Source of the DNA: Cryptomeria japonica
Lineage: Eukaryota > Streptophyta > Pinopsida > Cupressales > Cupressaceae
Reading direction: 5' to 3'
NCBI RefSeq assembly: GCF_030272615.1
Contig: NC_081413.1
Coordinates: 557,841,136 to 557,905,135, forward strand
Length of the DNA stretch: 64,000 nt
Shown: one piece after another, positions 1-12,512 of the stretch
Numbering within the stretch: position 1 is the first letter of the stretch
Layout of the letters: each line of letters starts with the position of its first letter
Translations under genes and position numbers: made by a program
Notes under the pieces: model-generated
What the model was told of the DNA's origin: nothing
The model's input: only the letters and a program-made list of their open reading frames with translations
Database searches by the model: none

Positions 1-2300
1 AAGGCAACCCCGAAACCATGTCCTATTGACTGAGTTGTTGCAAGTAGCGGTAGTTCAAGTGGCCAAATTGTTGATGCCATAAAAAACTCACCTCATCTAC
101 ATGAGTGAGTAAAACTATCGAAGAAGAGTCAGGAACAAAGTGAAAAAACTGATATAATCTAGAATGATGATCTGCTTTACCCACAACAACAGTAGACCCA
201 TTATGCATTTCATTAATTACCACTGTATCTGTGAACTCAACTCTCTTGCCAGAACAATGTGAGTGATCTAATAAATAGATAGGAGATTAGTTGATCCTTT
301 CCTTTCCCCTTATTCTGATCCATGTCCTTAGAAGATCCTTTTGATGAACTCTGTTTGACTAAATCAAGCACCTTAATATTATTCTTTTCAAGAAGATGTG
401 AAAGGTGATCAATTTGTTTATTTAAACACTTGTGTTCATCATGACCAAGCCTCTTACAATAAGAACACTTTACCTTCTCCTTCTTAGGTTGTTCACCTTT
501 TGATGAAGAGGTCTGATTATCTACTTTTTAAGTAGCAGATTTATGATATTTCTTCTTCTCTCCTTGGTTCTTTTGTTTCTTATCTTGCTTACTAGACCCT
601 TTATGTTCTTTTGTGCCTTTATTTACAGCTAAGGCATGTGACTTAAAAGGGTTTTATTGTACTTGTTTGAACCAATTTATCCTACTCCCTGGTGAATTCT
701 GCAACAAATTCATCTAGAAAAGACATTTTGAATTTGGTACCTAGGGTATATTTCATAGCATAGAATGTAGAAACAAACACTGAATAGTTAGGACCAAGCT
801 TAGAAAGAATACTCAAGATTGGTTGCTTATCATCTTTCCTAGTTCCACACTATTCCAACTACAGTCTTACAAACTTAAGTTTAGTGAATAAGTCTTGTAT
901 AGTATCAAAATTGGTTGGATTCAACCCTATGAGTTCATTCTCCAACTGATGACCTTTTAGCTCATCCTGCTTACCAAAGAGGTTTTCCAAAGTTGTCCAC
1001 ACTGCATTCGGTGTAGTGGCAGATTCAATGTGAAAAAGAAGGTTAGGAGAGACTGACATACATAGATTACCGAAAGCTTCATCACATTTATTAAAATATT
1101 TAATCTTTTTTGAAGCATCTTGAGATTCACTTTCAAGTCCCATAGTAACATGATGATATCAATGTCTTTTCAGATATATTATCATCTTAGATTTCCATTC
1201 AAAGTAATTATATGGTGTTAAAAGTGAAATTATAGATGCATCCATGATAGCAGAAAAGAAGATTGCAAAGAATCAAGAAAAGTGCAAGAAAGAAGACACA
1301 AGAGACACCCCCCCTTTCCACTAGTCTAAAAAATCAGCCCCCACCTCCAAAAATATAAAAAAATATTACAAGTTTGGCATTTTATAATTAGTGCATCTAC
1401 AAGGCTTTTTATCAGATTACAATGCTTTTAAGGCTCCAATGGCCAAAAATAGAAATTTTCAATACATGTAGTTTTGAGACAAGATCTGAAAAAATTAGCC
1501 TTATAGCTGCTCAATTCATCTCAATACCTTTAAAAAAACTATTAGTTTTTTTAAAATGGAGTTGTGAGGTGAAAGATATGACCTGTTCAAGCACAAAGAA
1601 GCAGTTGATACAACCTAAAATATCTAATGGAAAAATGGTAGAATTTTTCAATGAGACCTGCAATAATGGAGAGTGCTCATTCCATCTTTCCGTCAAGTAT
1701 TTGTTTGCAAAAATCCGACACCCGAGGCAAAAGTTATGCAAGTTTTAAGAAAGGTTGTTGAATTTGCCTGCTAGAAAAATGGATTAGACCCTATTAAATC
1801 TCAATTTCTGAAAAAAATATTAATTTTCTGGGAACACCATTACAAACCCCAAAAAAATTCAATGCTCGAAAGAAAACCCATAAATCATTTTTCCTACAAA
1901 TGAACGGAAGTTAGAAATATAAAGCTAAAATGAAAATAGCTCCAGTAAAAAGATTTCACTCTAATTTTTTTTACTGTGTCCTCCAAACTCTTATTTTAAT
2001 GAAGTAAAAGTCACTTTTGACTTTCTCAAGCCTTCTGGACAATTTGGAAATGCTTATTAAGCTTCCAATATTACCAAAAAAATGCAATCACCTAGATCTT
2101 ATAAGAACACATACATATAAAACCAGATTTAACTAGAAGCTATTTTTCTTTACACTGTTCTGATTCTCTAGGTCACATGAGAATGCAGAAGAGCAGCATA
2201 CTTGGTTTGTAAGGAAATTATTAGCTATGTAAAAGTCTCAAAACTCTTAAATAAAAAAACAAAACAATGAGCTATACTAGACAACACGACTTTGATACCA
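1..2300 (-). mobile_element. Copia retrotransposon, gag half of internal region (copy 1, cut by window edge)
   Basis: This is the same sequence as 50085-52384, the gag end of the full-length Copia element in copy 2. Reading leftward on the minus strand it passes from the primer-binding site (2288-2300, complementary to the 3' end of initiator Met tRNA), through an untranslated leader, into gag, the zinc knuckle and the start of the GAG-pre-integrase domain. The remainder of pol and the 3' LTR would lie left of the window. The leader between about 1250 and 2287 has no convincing coding content. Confidence 0.85.
380..1245 (-). pseudogene. Copia gag, broken (copy 1)
   Basis: This is a gag polyprotein fragment of the Copia type, which in a live element forms the virus-like particle. 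The open part at 859-1143 encodes the conserved core with the motif VWTTLENLFGKQ, typical of gag-polypeptide / UBN2-like domains. A CX2CX4HX4C zinc knuckle lies further downstream near 428-472. Compared with copy 2, a Gly codon near 1160 has become a stop in the segment expected to read KRHGYHH, so the N-terminus is cut off. In-frame TAG codons after the VRL that ends the open part are shared with copy 2. It is not functional. The identification of the family is firm; the exact limits are approximate. Confidence 0.85.
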
Positions 2301-2934
2301 TGTTAGATTCTACGAGAGGCGACAATAGAGTCAGAATCTGATGTCGATTGTAGATCACATGCAACTCCAAACAATAGATGGTCAAAGATCAAAATAGTTG
2401 AATGAAGATAAATATGATATGAGAGAAAAACAAATAGAGATAGAAGAGAATTTTGGAGAAGACTCTCACTGAGCAATCAATGAACTAGTGAAGGTGAGAG
2501 TATAATACTTATTATGTAGAAAAATAAAAGAATATACATCCAAGAGGTGCATTAAATCCTATTCCCCATAAAAAAAGTGAGAGGTTTTACCTTCTTGGTA
2601 AATTCCAAAACATGTGGCATAACCTCCTTACATGAAGACAAGAAAGGAGTTGAGAAAGTTGGCATATAAGGCCAAAAGAGGGTGAGAAACCCAACTACCT
2701 CATAACCCACTTAGGAAATGACAAAATAGTGGTTATGAGAGGTGGCACAAAAAGCTAAAAGAGGGTGTGTAACTCAACTACCCATGTGAGGTGGAGAGTT
2801 ACACATGTGGTTGAAGTATTTTACCACGTGTCCTCATATTAACCACTCCTAATAACCCAAGCAAGCTTAATAAAATATGTGTAGGACAAGTAAATACTCC
2901 CTGACATAAGGAAAATAAAAATCCTACACTAACG
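2301..2934 (-). repeat. Copia 5' LTR (copy 1)
   Basis: The LTR begins TGTTAGATTCTAC directly after the primer-binding site (TTTGATACCA on the plus strand) and ends CCTACACTAACG. The expected end is CTAACA, the inverse of TGTTAG; the final A is G here and in copy 2. It is 634 bp, longer than the 546-bp 3' LTR at 46802-47347. The difference is mostly an 83-bp segment bounded by direct repeats AAAAGAGGGTG (about 2674 and 2757). Confidence 0.9.
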
Positions 2935-3746
2935 GAAACATGATAGAGATAAGAAGTTGCAACTAAAACTAGACAATATAGAAAATCATATCAATAAATT
3001 TTATGAAAAAAATCATAGAGGAAAAGGAACAATCAATGATTAGATGGAAAATAAAGGAAGAATGTCTTCATGTTAAGTACATCATCAAATATGATGAGCA
3101 TACAAAAAGAAAGGTGAAGGTTGTTGACTAAGGAGGTTCAATCGAAGCTTAATTTGGAAAGATGATTCCAAACAAACACAACCAAAACTATTCAATTGAG
3201 TGTTATTTTCATATTTTGAGCAAAGGGTGTCCTAAGACAAAATATCCTGAATATAATAATTTTTTAAAATAATATAAAAGTTTATTATCTTTAGTGAGTG
3301 TTCCTAAATTTTCTTAGACAATTTAGTCAATAAATAGTTGATGGGAATGGGTAAATTATTTTTCTAAGGTGAAAAACAAGATTTACAAGAAAAAATCCTT
3401 TATCCATTATTTATCACATAACCAGTACAAGTCCTTTATCCACCACTCATCTCATCATACTATCCTAGGATATACTCTATGTCATTGTGGATATAATGTC
3501 ACTTTATTGAGGTGTCTTAACTTAATTGAAGTTAATCTCATGTTGCAATAAGTGCATATCGGTGTTTGTGTCACACAAGTGTTATATTCCTTGCTAAACA
3601 ACTTCTCAAAAAAAGATACTATTAGCCTACAATAGATCTTTATGTCTATGAGTATGTTAAGAAATGTCTCCCCTATTAGCAACATGGAGACTTGATACAT
3701 GTTGCATCACAAGATCTATATCCTATTGCTACACCATAGGCTTTCT
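2935..3746. other. Spacer between two LTR elements, no gene seen
   Basis: This AT-rich sequence lies between the Copia LTR and the next LTR. It contains short open stretches only, none with a recognisable domain. The first bases, GAAAC, are the likely partner of the GAAAT seen left of the Copia 3' LTR in copy 2. The same spacer is present at 53019-53830. Confidence 0.6.
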
Positions 3747-4835
3747 TGTTTGGAAATGAACATATTCAATACCAATTATTGTGAAGATCAATCTATATCT
3801 AATAAAGTAATCAAAGGATGAGATACAAGACTTGGATAGCTACAACATGAAAATCTGAAACTCATCTACAAATCTGAAAATTAAGTTGCCTTAGTTTTGG
3901 AAAACCAAGATTAGAACATTCTTCTTAATGATGCCAAAAATTACCTTGTAAACCATGCTTAACAAACCTATCTTATGTGAACTTATAACATCAATATATA
4001 ATGATTGACATCAGCATAAGATAGTAGAAACAAAGCATATATCAACAACATAACATCCACACATAACACAAGATTTGCATTGAGAAATCCTTGCAACAAA
4101 AAACTCCACTAAGAAGAGAGGACAAGCTTGCATTATCAATAATAAAAGTTCTTACAATACAATCACTTTCATTATCCTCTCTTCTTCCACTATAGTAGCA
4201 CCTATGTACTTGTGTACAACCTCCTTATGCCTTTTGTTCATCCTTTGTTCCTACAAAGAAATATACATTCAACTATTACACATATTATACGCCCAAAAGG
4301 CTAAATTTACAGAATTGCAAGAGCTCCAAAACCACCAATAAAGATGCCTAAATAAGCCTCTTCATTCCTCACGACCACCACCCTTCAAATGCCTCCACAA
4401 AACTTGAAAAGATACTAATTTAGATTATAATACTTTCCCCCCAACTTAGGCACCCATACTTGTAAGATAAACATTATATTAAATGTAATAAATGACCAAA
4501 TACCAAGAGACACTTGTTGCCTCTTCCATTCTCCCACTTGGAGAAGCTCATGGGTCACTCTTATCCCACTTGCTTAAGCCATTAAATATCTTATTCTAGA
4601 TGTCCATAAGTGGGGAAAACAAATATTAAATAATTGTGTTCACAACCCACTTTTACCGCTGCTAGTGGAACCCATCACCCCTTATGAATTATAAATAACT
4701 GAGAGCATTAAATATTGGAGCATTAAACATTAAAAATAATTTTCACAATACATCCTAAGTGCCTTAGGAAACTTTAAAAGGGTGTTGGAACCATGTCATA
4801 GTATTTACAAGGTAGATGACATCTTAATCCTAACA
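3747..4835 (-). repeat. 3' LTR of the LARD-like element (copy 1)
   Basis: It starts TGTTTGGAAATG and ends CTTAATCCTAACA, giving TG...CA ends. The block from about 3770 to 4640 matches 10420-11312 closely, including the stretch GGATGAGATACAAG. Length is 1089 bp. Immediately right of it lies TTCTTCCACTTGACA, whose complement is a purine-rich primer tract, so the element reads on the minus strand. Confidence 0.8.
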
Positions 4836-7728
4836 TTCTTCCACTTGACATCATACATTGTTAATACATCCATAGGAATCATTAACAAGGGAAAAATAAA
4901 CCCTTACCTATCCACGTACCATATTAATCTTCACCAAGCTCTCATGCTCCAACAAGACACCTGCAAAAGCAACCATGACAACCACCATCAAGCAAAATAA
5001 ACTCCTCACATCCTCCAACATGCCACATATGAAAGAAAAAAGGAACATGCCAAGGTGAACCATGCCAACTATCACTAAAACCGAAAAAAGGAACATGCCA
5101 AGGAGAACCATGCCAACTATCACTAAAACCTACACTAGTCTCTACATGAACATAAGCATCAAATTGAAATGATAACAAAGGCTTTGAGTAACTACCTTAC
5201 TCATACCACCTGTAATAGAAACCACAACAAATTACAATTGATCCAAGATAACCACACATTAAACCAAGGTAAACCAACATAGATAGAAGTACATGGAATC
5301 AACATATCAACTCTAAATTGACAATCAAGTCTCTATTTATCCAAACTCTTATCTCAAAGCAATATACCAATGCACAAATGACCATAGACAAGGCCAACTA
5401 ATTTTTTTTACATCACCACTAAGAATCTTGTGGATAGAGAGAGTCCACATATGACTCATCCCACTACAATTGAATAGGTGATTAAAGCTCACATAACTAC
5501 ATAACTTGCAAATCCAAATCTAATGAAACATGCAAAATCATCATCACATTAGTAATCATCAAACCAAGATATCATAGAGTATAATAAGACATATGTCCAA
5601 GATCTCTCATTGCACAAGTAATGTCAAATCTAAAAAATCTCAAAGCCTATCAAGCCTATCTCTAGTACTTCACACAGAGGATGTGGATAACTCCTCTATT
5701 ACATAGTGTCAAGGAGACATACACTAATCTCCAAATCCTACAACCAAAAAATGTTGCAATACCTCTCTCATCATCAGCCTCCATAGCTCTCCCAAGTTCT
5801 TCACACTCAACCATGCCAATACAAATATCCAAGAATAAGAATAAGACCAAAGAGAGAACCCACAAATCAAACCATATCCTTGTTCCAACTAACATCTACC
5901 AATATGTGTAATGTAAGATCTCCTTCACCACTCCCAAACTAAAATGATATCAATAACCAACATTTAAATCAATTGAAATATGGTAACAATAGACATAAAC
6001 CTCTCATACCAAAGGTGGATCAAACAAGCCAACCATTCCCACAATAAAGAGAATCATGCCCAAAGCCACAAACCAATTCTTGTACCTTTCCAAATAAGTC
6101 CTAAAAAAAATATATCCATATCTTAAGACCAACAACAAGGAGAACAATAAAAATCCATAAAACCTTGCATCTTCTTCTCAAAATTTCCTCAAAAATTTTA
6201 TATTCAAGACCAGTTCTAATGAAAAATAAGATAGAAAATAAAGAATGCATTTAATAACTAAGCGTGTAATACCTCTTAGTTCATTCACATGTCGAGTATA
6301 CTGATTTGAAAACAAGATTGTCATGGGGTCACAACACCAAGCAATAAAAGCTAACAATAAATGACAATCTTCTCTTCAGGTCTATAATGGATTCACATTC
6401 ATAACTAGGTGTAGCCTCCTTGGTCTTCTTTCTAAAATCCTCATCAAATAGTAGCCATCTCAACACATGATCCCAAAAAAATTGAGATCTCATAGCCTCA
6501 CCCAACTCTCTCTAGTTTCTATGAGCATACACCAATCAATCCATACTAACATCAATTACAACCCTACAAAATCATCAAGCTCCAAGCAAATGATTAATAC
6601 TCAAAATCAAAGAGAACCATGAACACCTTACCAAAGACTCAAGAGTTATCCATGGCACCAAGATGTCACCATTTCCAAACCACATGAATATAACCATCCA
6701 TCATCAAATGATGGATCCACATTACTACCAAATCTCCCATTGAGCCGTGTAACCAATCTCTCTAGGCATAATGACAACCATATCCTAATTGAAGATCCTC
6801 TATTACCCCAATATAATCAAAGAAATCAATCAAGAGCTCCCAAATGGAAGATTCAAACCGTTGTCCCTAAACCAAGAAGATACAACTACACATCCTTTGT
6901 CAATAGAACCAAAGATGTCAAAATATAACTGCAATCAATGTCCATTACAAAACATCATCTATCTTCTAATTAAAGATTATCCATGGCTCATAGCATAATA
7001 CAACAACAACAACTTAGAACCAAAATACTAAAACAAAAAAGATAAAATAAATTATATGACTGCATAAAGCTCCCATTGAAAGTGATACCAAGCTATGCAT
7101 GGCATCATGAACAACATCATTATTAAAACTCCACTAAAAGTGAACAAAGCTTTGCATGCACCATAATCTACTACTAAGATTCAAATGAACAACTATACCA
7201 CGTACTCCCAAATAATCCTTTTCTCACTACAATCAAAGTACCAATGTAGTAATGGCGACCAACAATAAGGCCTACCAAACCGCATCCTCATCAAACAATT
7301 TACAAGATCAACACATATGCAACATCTCAAAGAAGAAATAGACAATTAGTGCTCCAATCTCAAATAACTGAAAGATTCATCCCCACATTAGTATCATCCA
7401 TAAAAAAATATAATAAGGTATAACATGTGGATTTTCAACACTTACACACCAAAATCAATGCTAGATCTAATTTGTCAAACAAATCCACATAATAGTAACC
7501 ATAGATTAATAAGAACCTTCCAAGTAGCCATGCAAACTTGTAATTGTCTTCATCTAGAACAATTAGAATCCAATCTTACCATAGATTTTAGTTAAAGTGT
7601 AAAACTTGCAAAACCATCTCTATATATTCGAAACTTATTTAAAAATCTAGACATTCACATTATACATGTCATATAAACAATGAAAACATCACATATCTAC
7701 AAAACCCAAAAACTAAAAACAAGAGATC
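4836..7728. other. Interior of LARD-like element, left part, no gene seen
   Basis: The sequence is strongly skewed to A and C on the plus strand (many CCATCACAAC-like words) and has no open frame above about 80 codons with a recognisable domain. I see no polyprotein remnants. One 48-bp tandem duplication lies at 5035-5130. Confidence 0.55.
5035..5130. repeat. 48-bp tandem duplication, private to copy 1
   Basis: A 48-bp unit starting GAAAAAAGGAACATGCC occurs at 5035 and again at 5083. The matching place in copy 2 (about 55119-55166) has a single unit, so this arose or was lost after the long duplication. Confidence 0.9.
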
Positions 7729-8402
7729 GTTGTTGTATACACCTAAAATTGGTCTGGAGATAATTAATTAAATACATAGTGATTTAATTAATAAACCTTC
7801 CTAATTAATTAAATACATTGTGATTTAATTAATTCCCCTTTTATTCTTCTACTTTTAAATAAATCTAAGGATTTATTTATATAGTTCATTTCAATATTCC
7901 CCTTGATTAATTAATCTCAATAAATTAATTTCCCCCCATTAAATTCATTTCTCCTATTCTTATAATTAAATAAACAAATTAAATCACTTGTTGGATTTAA
8001 TTATCCATTCCCAATTATTTGAATTTTTAATTCAAATGAGCACATGGCTCCTAACTTTAACCACCTAGCCTAACCACGCCCTAACCTAACCCATTTAGTC
8101 TAACCCTGTGTCTAACCAACCCTATACCCTCCAACCTGCACATCCTAACCTCTTTCCAACCCCTTTGGAGTGTTCACCCTCTCTTGCTGACACATGGCAC
8201 TTTGGACACATGTTTTATGCCCCTTGACACTTACCCTCTCATGGGAAATTTGTTGAAAATTCTTGGACACTTGTCACCCTAAGGATGACATGTGTCCCTC
8301 CTTCCAACCTCTTTTCCAACTTCTCCATCCTTAGCCCTTGATATCTCCAGATTGGATCTTGACCGTCTATTCCTACCACCTCAGCTTTGGTGTTGAAAGT
8401 CC

Positions 8403-8410
8403 TATAAAAG
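8403..8410 (+). promoter_or_regulatory. TATA-like box of the nested LTR (copy 1)
   Basis: TATAAAAG lies about 670 bases into the LTR that begins at 7734, upstream of the point where a second LTR interrupts it. The copy-2 equivalent is near 58437. No expression evidence is available. Confidence 0.4.
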
Positions 8411-8454
8411 CATCTCATTTTCAATCAATTAGACCCTGGCACTTAACTTAATTT

Positions 8455-9511
8455 TGTTGGTATTTTGATGATGTTTAGTTGTGATTATCATTGATGGACA
8501 CACATTTATTTTATGTATGAGTTATTCTCAACCAGTAGTTGTTCCAACCGGTATTGTATGTCATTATATGTATAGTCTTTGTTTGTTGAAGACCTCAAGA
8601 CATCAAGCGGTACAAGGACCCCTAGCGACAGTTAATTTCTGATCGGAACACTATGTTCCAGTTTACCAGTCTTTGTTTATCAGTAATCGGTATACTGTGT
8701 TAAACCAGTATAATTGTAAAGTGTGATGAGTTATCATCCACCGACACTTTGGTGGTGTTTCTGTGTCGCGTTACCGAATATGTCTAGATGCACTGTACCT
8801 AGGAAATTGTAGTCTAATCTTATTGGACTGGCATGAAATTAGGTTCCTATATGAGGACATCATGTCTAGGGTTTTAAGTTGTTGATATGTGCGAGAGTTG
8901 GAGAGAAGATTAGGTCTGTGCAAGAAAAGGTATCTCATGATAGAGATTGAGAGTGCAAAATAAAGAAGATTGAAGTAATGCTGGGATGCATTAACAAGGA
9001 GCTGTCAAGGATCTAATCAAGCATTTTGTGCTACTGTCTAGATCATTCACTTGTTGCTAACTAATCTCTTCAACAAGTCTGAAACCCTTATCTGGGTACA
9101 CCCAGCCAAGCCTATTGTAAATCCTCTAACAAGGTGGTTTACAGTTTCGATCTGAAATCCTCTAACAGGGTAGTCTTCAATATGATTTATCTCCTAACAA
9201 AGATCTAGATTCCTAACAGGTTTGTTCTGGTGAAGAACATTGTAAGGCCTTAACCAGTCTATTTACTATTCTGCAGATAGTGGACTTGTGAGTTTTACTC
9301 ACCATGGTTTTTCCCATTTGGGTCTCCATGTCAAAATATCTTGTGTTATGGTGATTGTGCTTTTGTGGGTGAATGCTTTATTTGCAATTTGGCTTGTTTG
9401 TGTTGTAACCAATTTATTGTTTAAACTACTACACTGGCCTGTAGTTAAATGACTTGAGAATTTGGTTAAGTTTTTGGATATACTAATTCACCCCCCTCTT
9501 AGTATTCATCA
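8455..9511 (+). repeat. Solo LTR inside the nested LTR (copy 1)
   Basis: It begins TGTTGGTATTTTG and ends CTTAGTATTCATCA, flanked on both sides by AATTT (8450-8454 and 9512-9516), a perfect 5-bp target duplication. No internal region follows, so it is a solo LTR left by LTR-LTR recombination. It resembles the solo LTR at 16547-17607 in its first bases, its length (1057 against 1061 bp) and a C-rich tract near its right end. Confidence 0.85.
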
Positions 9512-10387
9512 AATTTTTCATTGTTACTCTCTTCAAATCAACATTTATCATTTCTAGTAATTAGCATTTAGAACACCATTTTAGCATAATCTTAGTATCA
9601 CATCACATCAATCTTGCATTTATCATAAATCATGTAGCTACTCATATATTAGGTAGTCATTTTAATGGTCATGGTGCTTGCTGAGAGCCACATCTATTGA
9701 TCTTCAAAATCCATGGGATTAGGGGAAGATGAGACATCACCAAGAGGGCAAAGTTTGAATTTCTAAATCTTAATTTGTTTTATATTTCAATACTTGTCTC
9801 ATTTATGCTTTGTTTGAATGCTTTTCACACTATTAGTCATATAGTTGTAACTCAACAAGAAAGGACAGTTGTCTAGGAGCTTAAACCATATGAGACATGC
9901 CATCTCCACAACTCACAAAGAGGTTAGTGGCTTATCTTCCAATACTTTCATGTAATCATGGGCTAAAAACATGAACGCAACATAAGAACTTCATTCCATA
10001 ATCCAAGCAATCAATGCATCTCCATGTGACTAGTATGTCAATACCCATCCAACATCAACACCTTCTCACTGCACATGACCACAAGGTAAAGGAACAAGAC
10101 CACCAAACAAGAGGATACACACATATTATCAAATAAGTGCTTTAGGTTACCAAACCATAACTGACTCCATAAAGATCTATAAACATAAGCTTCAAATGCT
10201 TGAAATAGATCATCTTGATAATATCCATGGTTGCCAATCTCATACATTTGCAAAACAAAAATCACAAAAGATTCATTATAGCCCCAAAATCCTTTCAACA
10301 ACCTTTATCTCCTCATTAATGATCCCCACAATATTTTCATGCTAAGAAACCAAAAATAGATTAATACCTAGAACCTGTAACCTTAAA

Positions 10388-10398
10388 TTCTGATACCA
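10388..10398 (-). other. Primer-binding site of the LARD-like element (copy 1)
   Basis: Plus-strand TTCTGATACCA, read on the minus strand, starts TGGTATCAGAA. Its first eight bases match the TGGTATCAGAGC typical of initiator-Met-tRNA primed plant LTR elements. It lies two bases from the LTR start at 10401. Confidence 0.75.
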
Positions 10399-10400
10399 AA

Positions 10401-11312
10401 TGCTGGGAAATAAATAGGTTCAATACCAAATATTGTGAATACCAATCTCTATCCAATAAAATAATCAAAGGATGAGATACAAGGCTTGGATAGTTGCAAC
10501 ATGAAAATCTAAAACTCATATGTGAATCTAAAAAATCAAGTTTCCTCAATTGTGGAGAACCGAGATTAGATCCTTTTTTTCATGATGCCAAAAATTAGCT
10601 TGTAAACCATGCTTAATAAACCTTTCTTATGTGAACTTCTAACAACAATAAATAATGATTAACAGATCAACATAATATGAAAGAAATAAAGCATAAATAA
10701 ACAAAATAATATCCACACATATCACAAGATTTACATGGAAAAACCCTTGCGATAAAAAACCTCCACCAAGAAGGAAGGACAAACTTGCATTATCAACAAT
10801 AAAAGTGTTTACAATACAATCAATTCCATTCCCCTTTTTTTCCTCCACCATAGTAGCATTTATGTACATGTGACAAACCTCCTTATGCATCTCATTGGTC
10901 CTTTGTTAGTATAGAGAAATCTACATTCAATTGTTACACATATTCTACACCCAAAAGGTTGAATTTATAGAACAACAAGAGCTCCACAACCACCAATAAA
11001 GATGCCCAAATAAGCTTCTTCATTCCTCATGACCACAACCCTTGGAATTCCTCTAGGAAACTCAAAAAAATATTGGTTTATCTTCCAATACTTTTCCTCC
11101 AAATTAGGCGTCCATACTTGCAAGTTAAACATTACATTGAATGAAATAAATGACTAGATACCAAGAGATACATGTTGCCTCTTCCATGATCCCACTTGGA
11201 GAAGCTCGTAGGTCACTCTTTTTCCACTTCCTTATGCCATTAAATATCTTATTCTAGATGTCCACAAGTAGAAAAAATGATATTAGACAACCCAAGTTTA
11301 CCTTCTATCATC
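10401..11312 (-). repeat. 5' LTR of the LARD-like element, truncated (copy 1)
   Basis: It begins TGCTGGGAAATAAATAGG and matches the left LTR (3747-4835) up to about 11312, after which similarity stops. The last roughly 200 bases expected from the left LTR are missing. In copy 2 a further deletion removes more of it. Confidence 0.75.
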
Positions 11313-12500
11313 TATCATTTACTATCTTTTCTTGATTATAGACTCAAATTTGTAATCTAATTGACTTTAACAAACATCTAACTAAAAAACAATAAGTGTC
11401 CCCTCATTCCTACAAACCAAGAAGAGGATTATTTTTCCAAGTGACACAAAACAATGAGAGTTATATTAAAATTTATCACCCAACTAATTGGAAAAGAGTT
11501 TAGTTGTAACTCTTTTACTATAAAATTAATTTTATTGCTGTGCAAAAACATATGGCAATATGCATCAAGAAAAATTGGAATGATTAATAATTGAACTGTT
11601 CATAAATTCCTCAACCTCTACCTTCTAACTCACTACTTTTTATCCAGTCAAATTTTGTTACATACAACTCCTTCATTATGGAAAATTTCTTAAAAAAGAA
11701 ATTGGGTATCTTTCCCATTCATTTCGTCTTTCTAGATCATTTTTGAAAAACAAAATTTCATTAAGAAGCAAGGAAGATATGTCCATTTTACTGAAACTTT
11801 TTTTTGATTTTTTCTATGCACTTCTAGTAGTGGCTACATGTTTACAACTTTGAATGTGTTTTTCTTCTTTTCACCCACATGAATGAATCAATCCTTCCAA
11901 AAACAAGTTAATCCTTCCACAAATACTCAACATTTAATTACTACCACTCACTATAATATACAAATGTGTATCAATCATCATTAATCATAGTCAATGCTTC
12001 ATGGAATTAAATACAAATGTGTATCAATCATCATTAATCATAGTCAATGCTTCATGGAATTAATGTAATGTTGAGAAATCTATTAGAATGACATTGTAAA
12101 CATGGTGTTGATGTTAGCAAAATGGTGTCTTGACCTTACATATATGCATACACTAATACATTTGGGCTAAATTTTTGATTAAATTTTCTGACGGAGAAGG
12201 TATATTGTGGCCAAATTTGATTTTTTTTGAAAAAATTTCTGCATTCGTCGTAATTCTGACAGAAATTTCTCATTTGGTTTCGACGAAAAAGGCATTAGCA
12301 ATGAGAATTTTCTTTTTTTCAAAAAAGTGCTCGAGTTCATCGTAATTCCAATGACATTGGTTATTACAAAATAAAAAAAGAGGCGGGGAATTCATTTGTG
12401 AATTGCAATCCCGCGTAGGCATCCGTGGTGAATTCAACCCCCAAGAACATCAAACCCGCTTCGAAGGCAATCTCGCGCAGGAGGTAGATTCAAATTGCCC
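11313..12500. other. AT-rich spacer, no gene seen
   Basis: No recognisable coding sequence. A 53-bp tandem duplication lies at 11958-12063. Between about 12180 and 12360 several copies of words around TCGTAATTC and GACGAAA occur on both strands; I could not resolve them into a bounded element. Confidence 0.5.
11958..12063. repeat. 53-bp tandem duplication (both copies)
   Basis: A unit starting ATACAAATGTGTATCAATC occurs at 11958 and 12011. The same pair is present in copy 2 at about 61738 and 61791, so it predates the long duplication. Confidence 0.9.
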
Positions 12501-12512
12501 TAGTTTTTAATT

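Larger units (their letters stand above)
7734..9867 (+). repeat. LTR nested in the LARD-like element (copy 1), itself interrupted
   Basis: It starts TGTATACACC at 7734 and probably ends AAAGGACA at 9867. GTTGT lies on both sides (7729-7733 and 9868-9872), a 5-bp target duplication. A TATA-like box TATAAAAG at 8403-8410 sits about two thirds of the way along, as expected of an LTR promoter read on the plus strand. Without the solo LTR inside it the length is about 1.07 kb. The right boundary rests mainly on the matching GTTGT, so it is less certain than the left. Confidence 0.55.
3747..11312 (-). mobile_element. Large LTR element without coding capacity (LARD-like), copy 1
   Basis: Two similar direct repeats, 3747-4835 and 10401 to about 11312, behave as LTRs of one minus-strand element. 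A primer-binding site (plus-strand TTCTGATACCA, 10388-10398) lies two bases inside the right LTR, and a purine-rich tract (minus-strand AAGTGGAAGAA) abuts the left LTR. The interior between them has only short open frames and no gag, protease, integrase or reverse transcriptase that I can recognise. That fits a large retrotransposon derivative that needed proteins from elsewhere, or a very old decayed element. Two later LTR insertions lie inside. The right LTR has lost roughly its last 200 bases. Confidence 0.75.
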
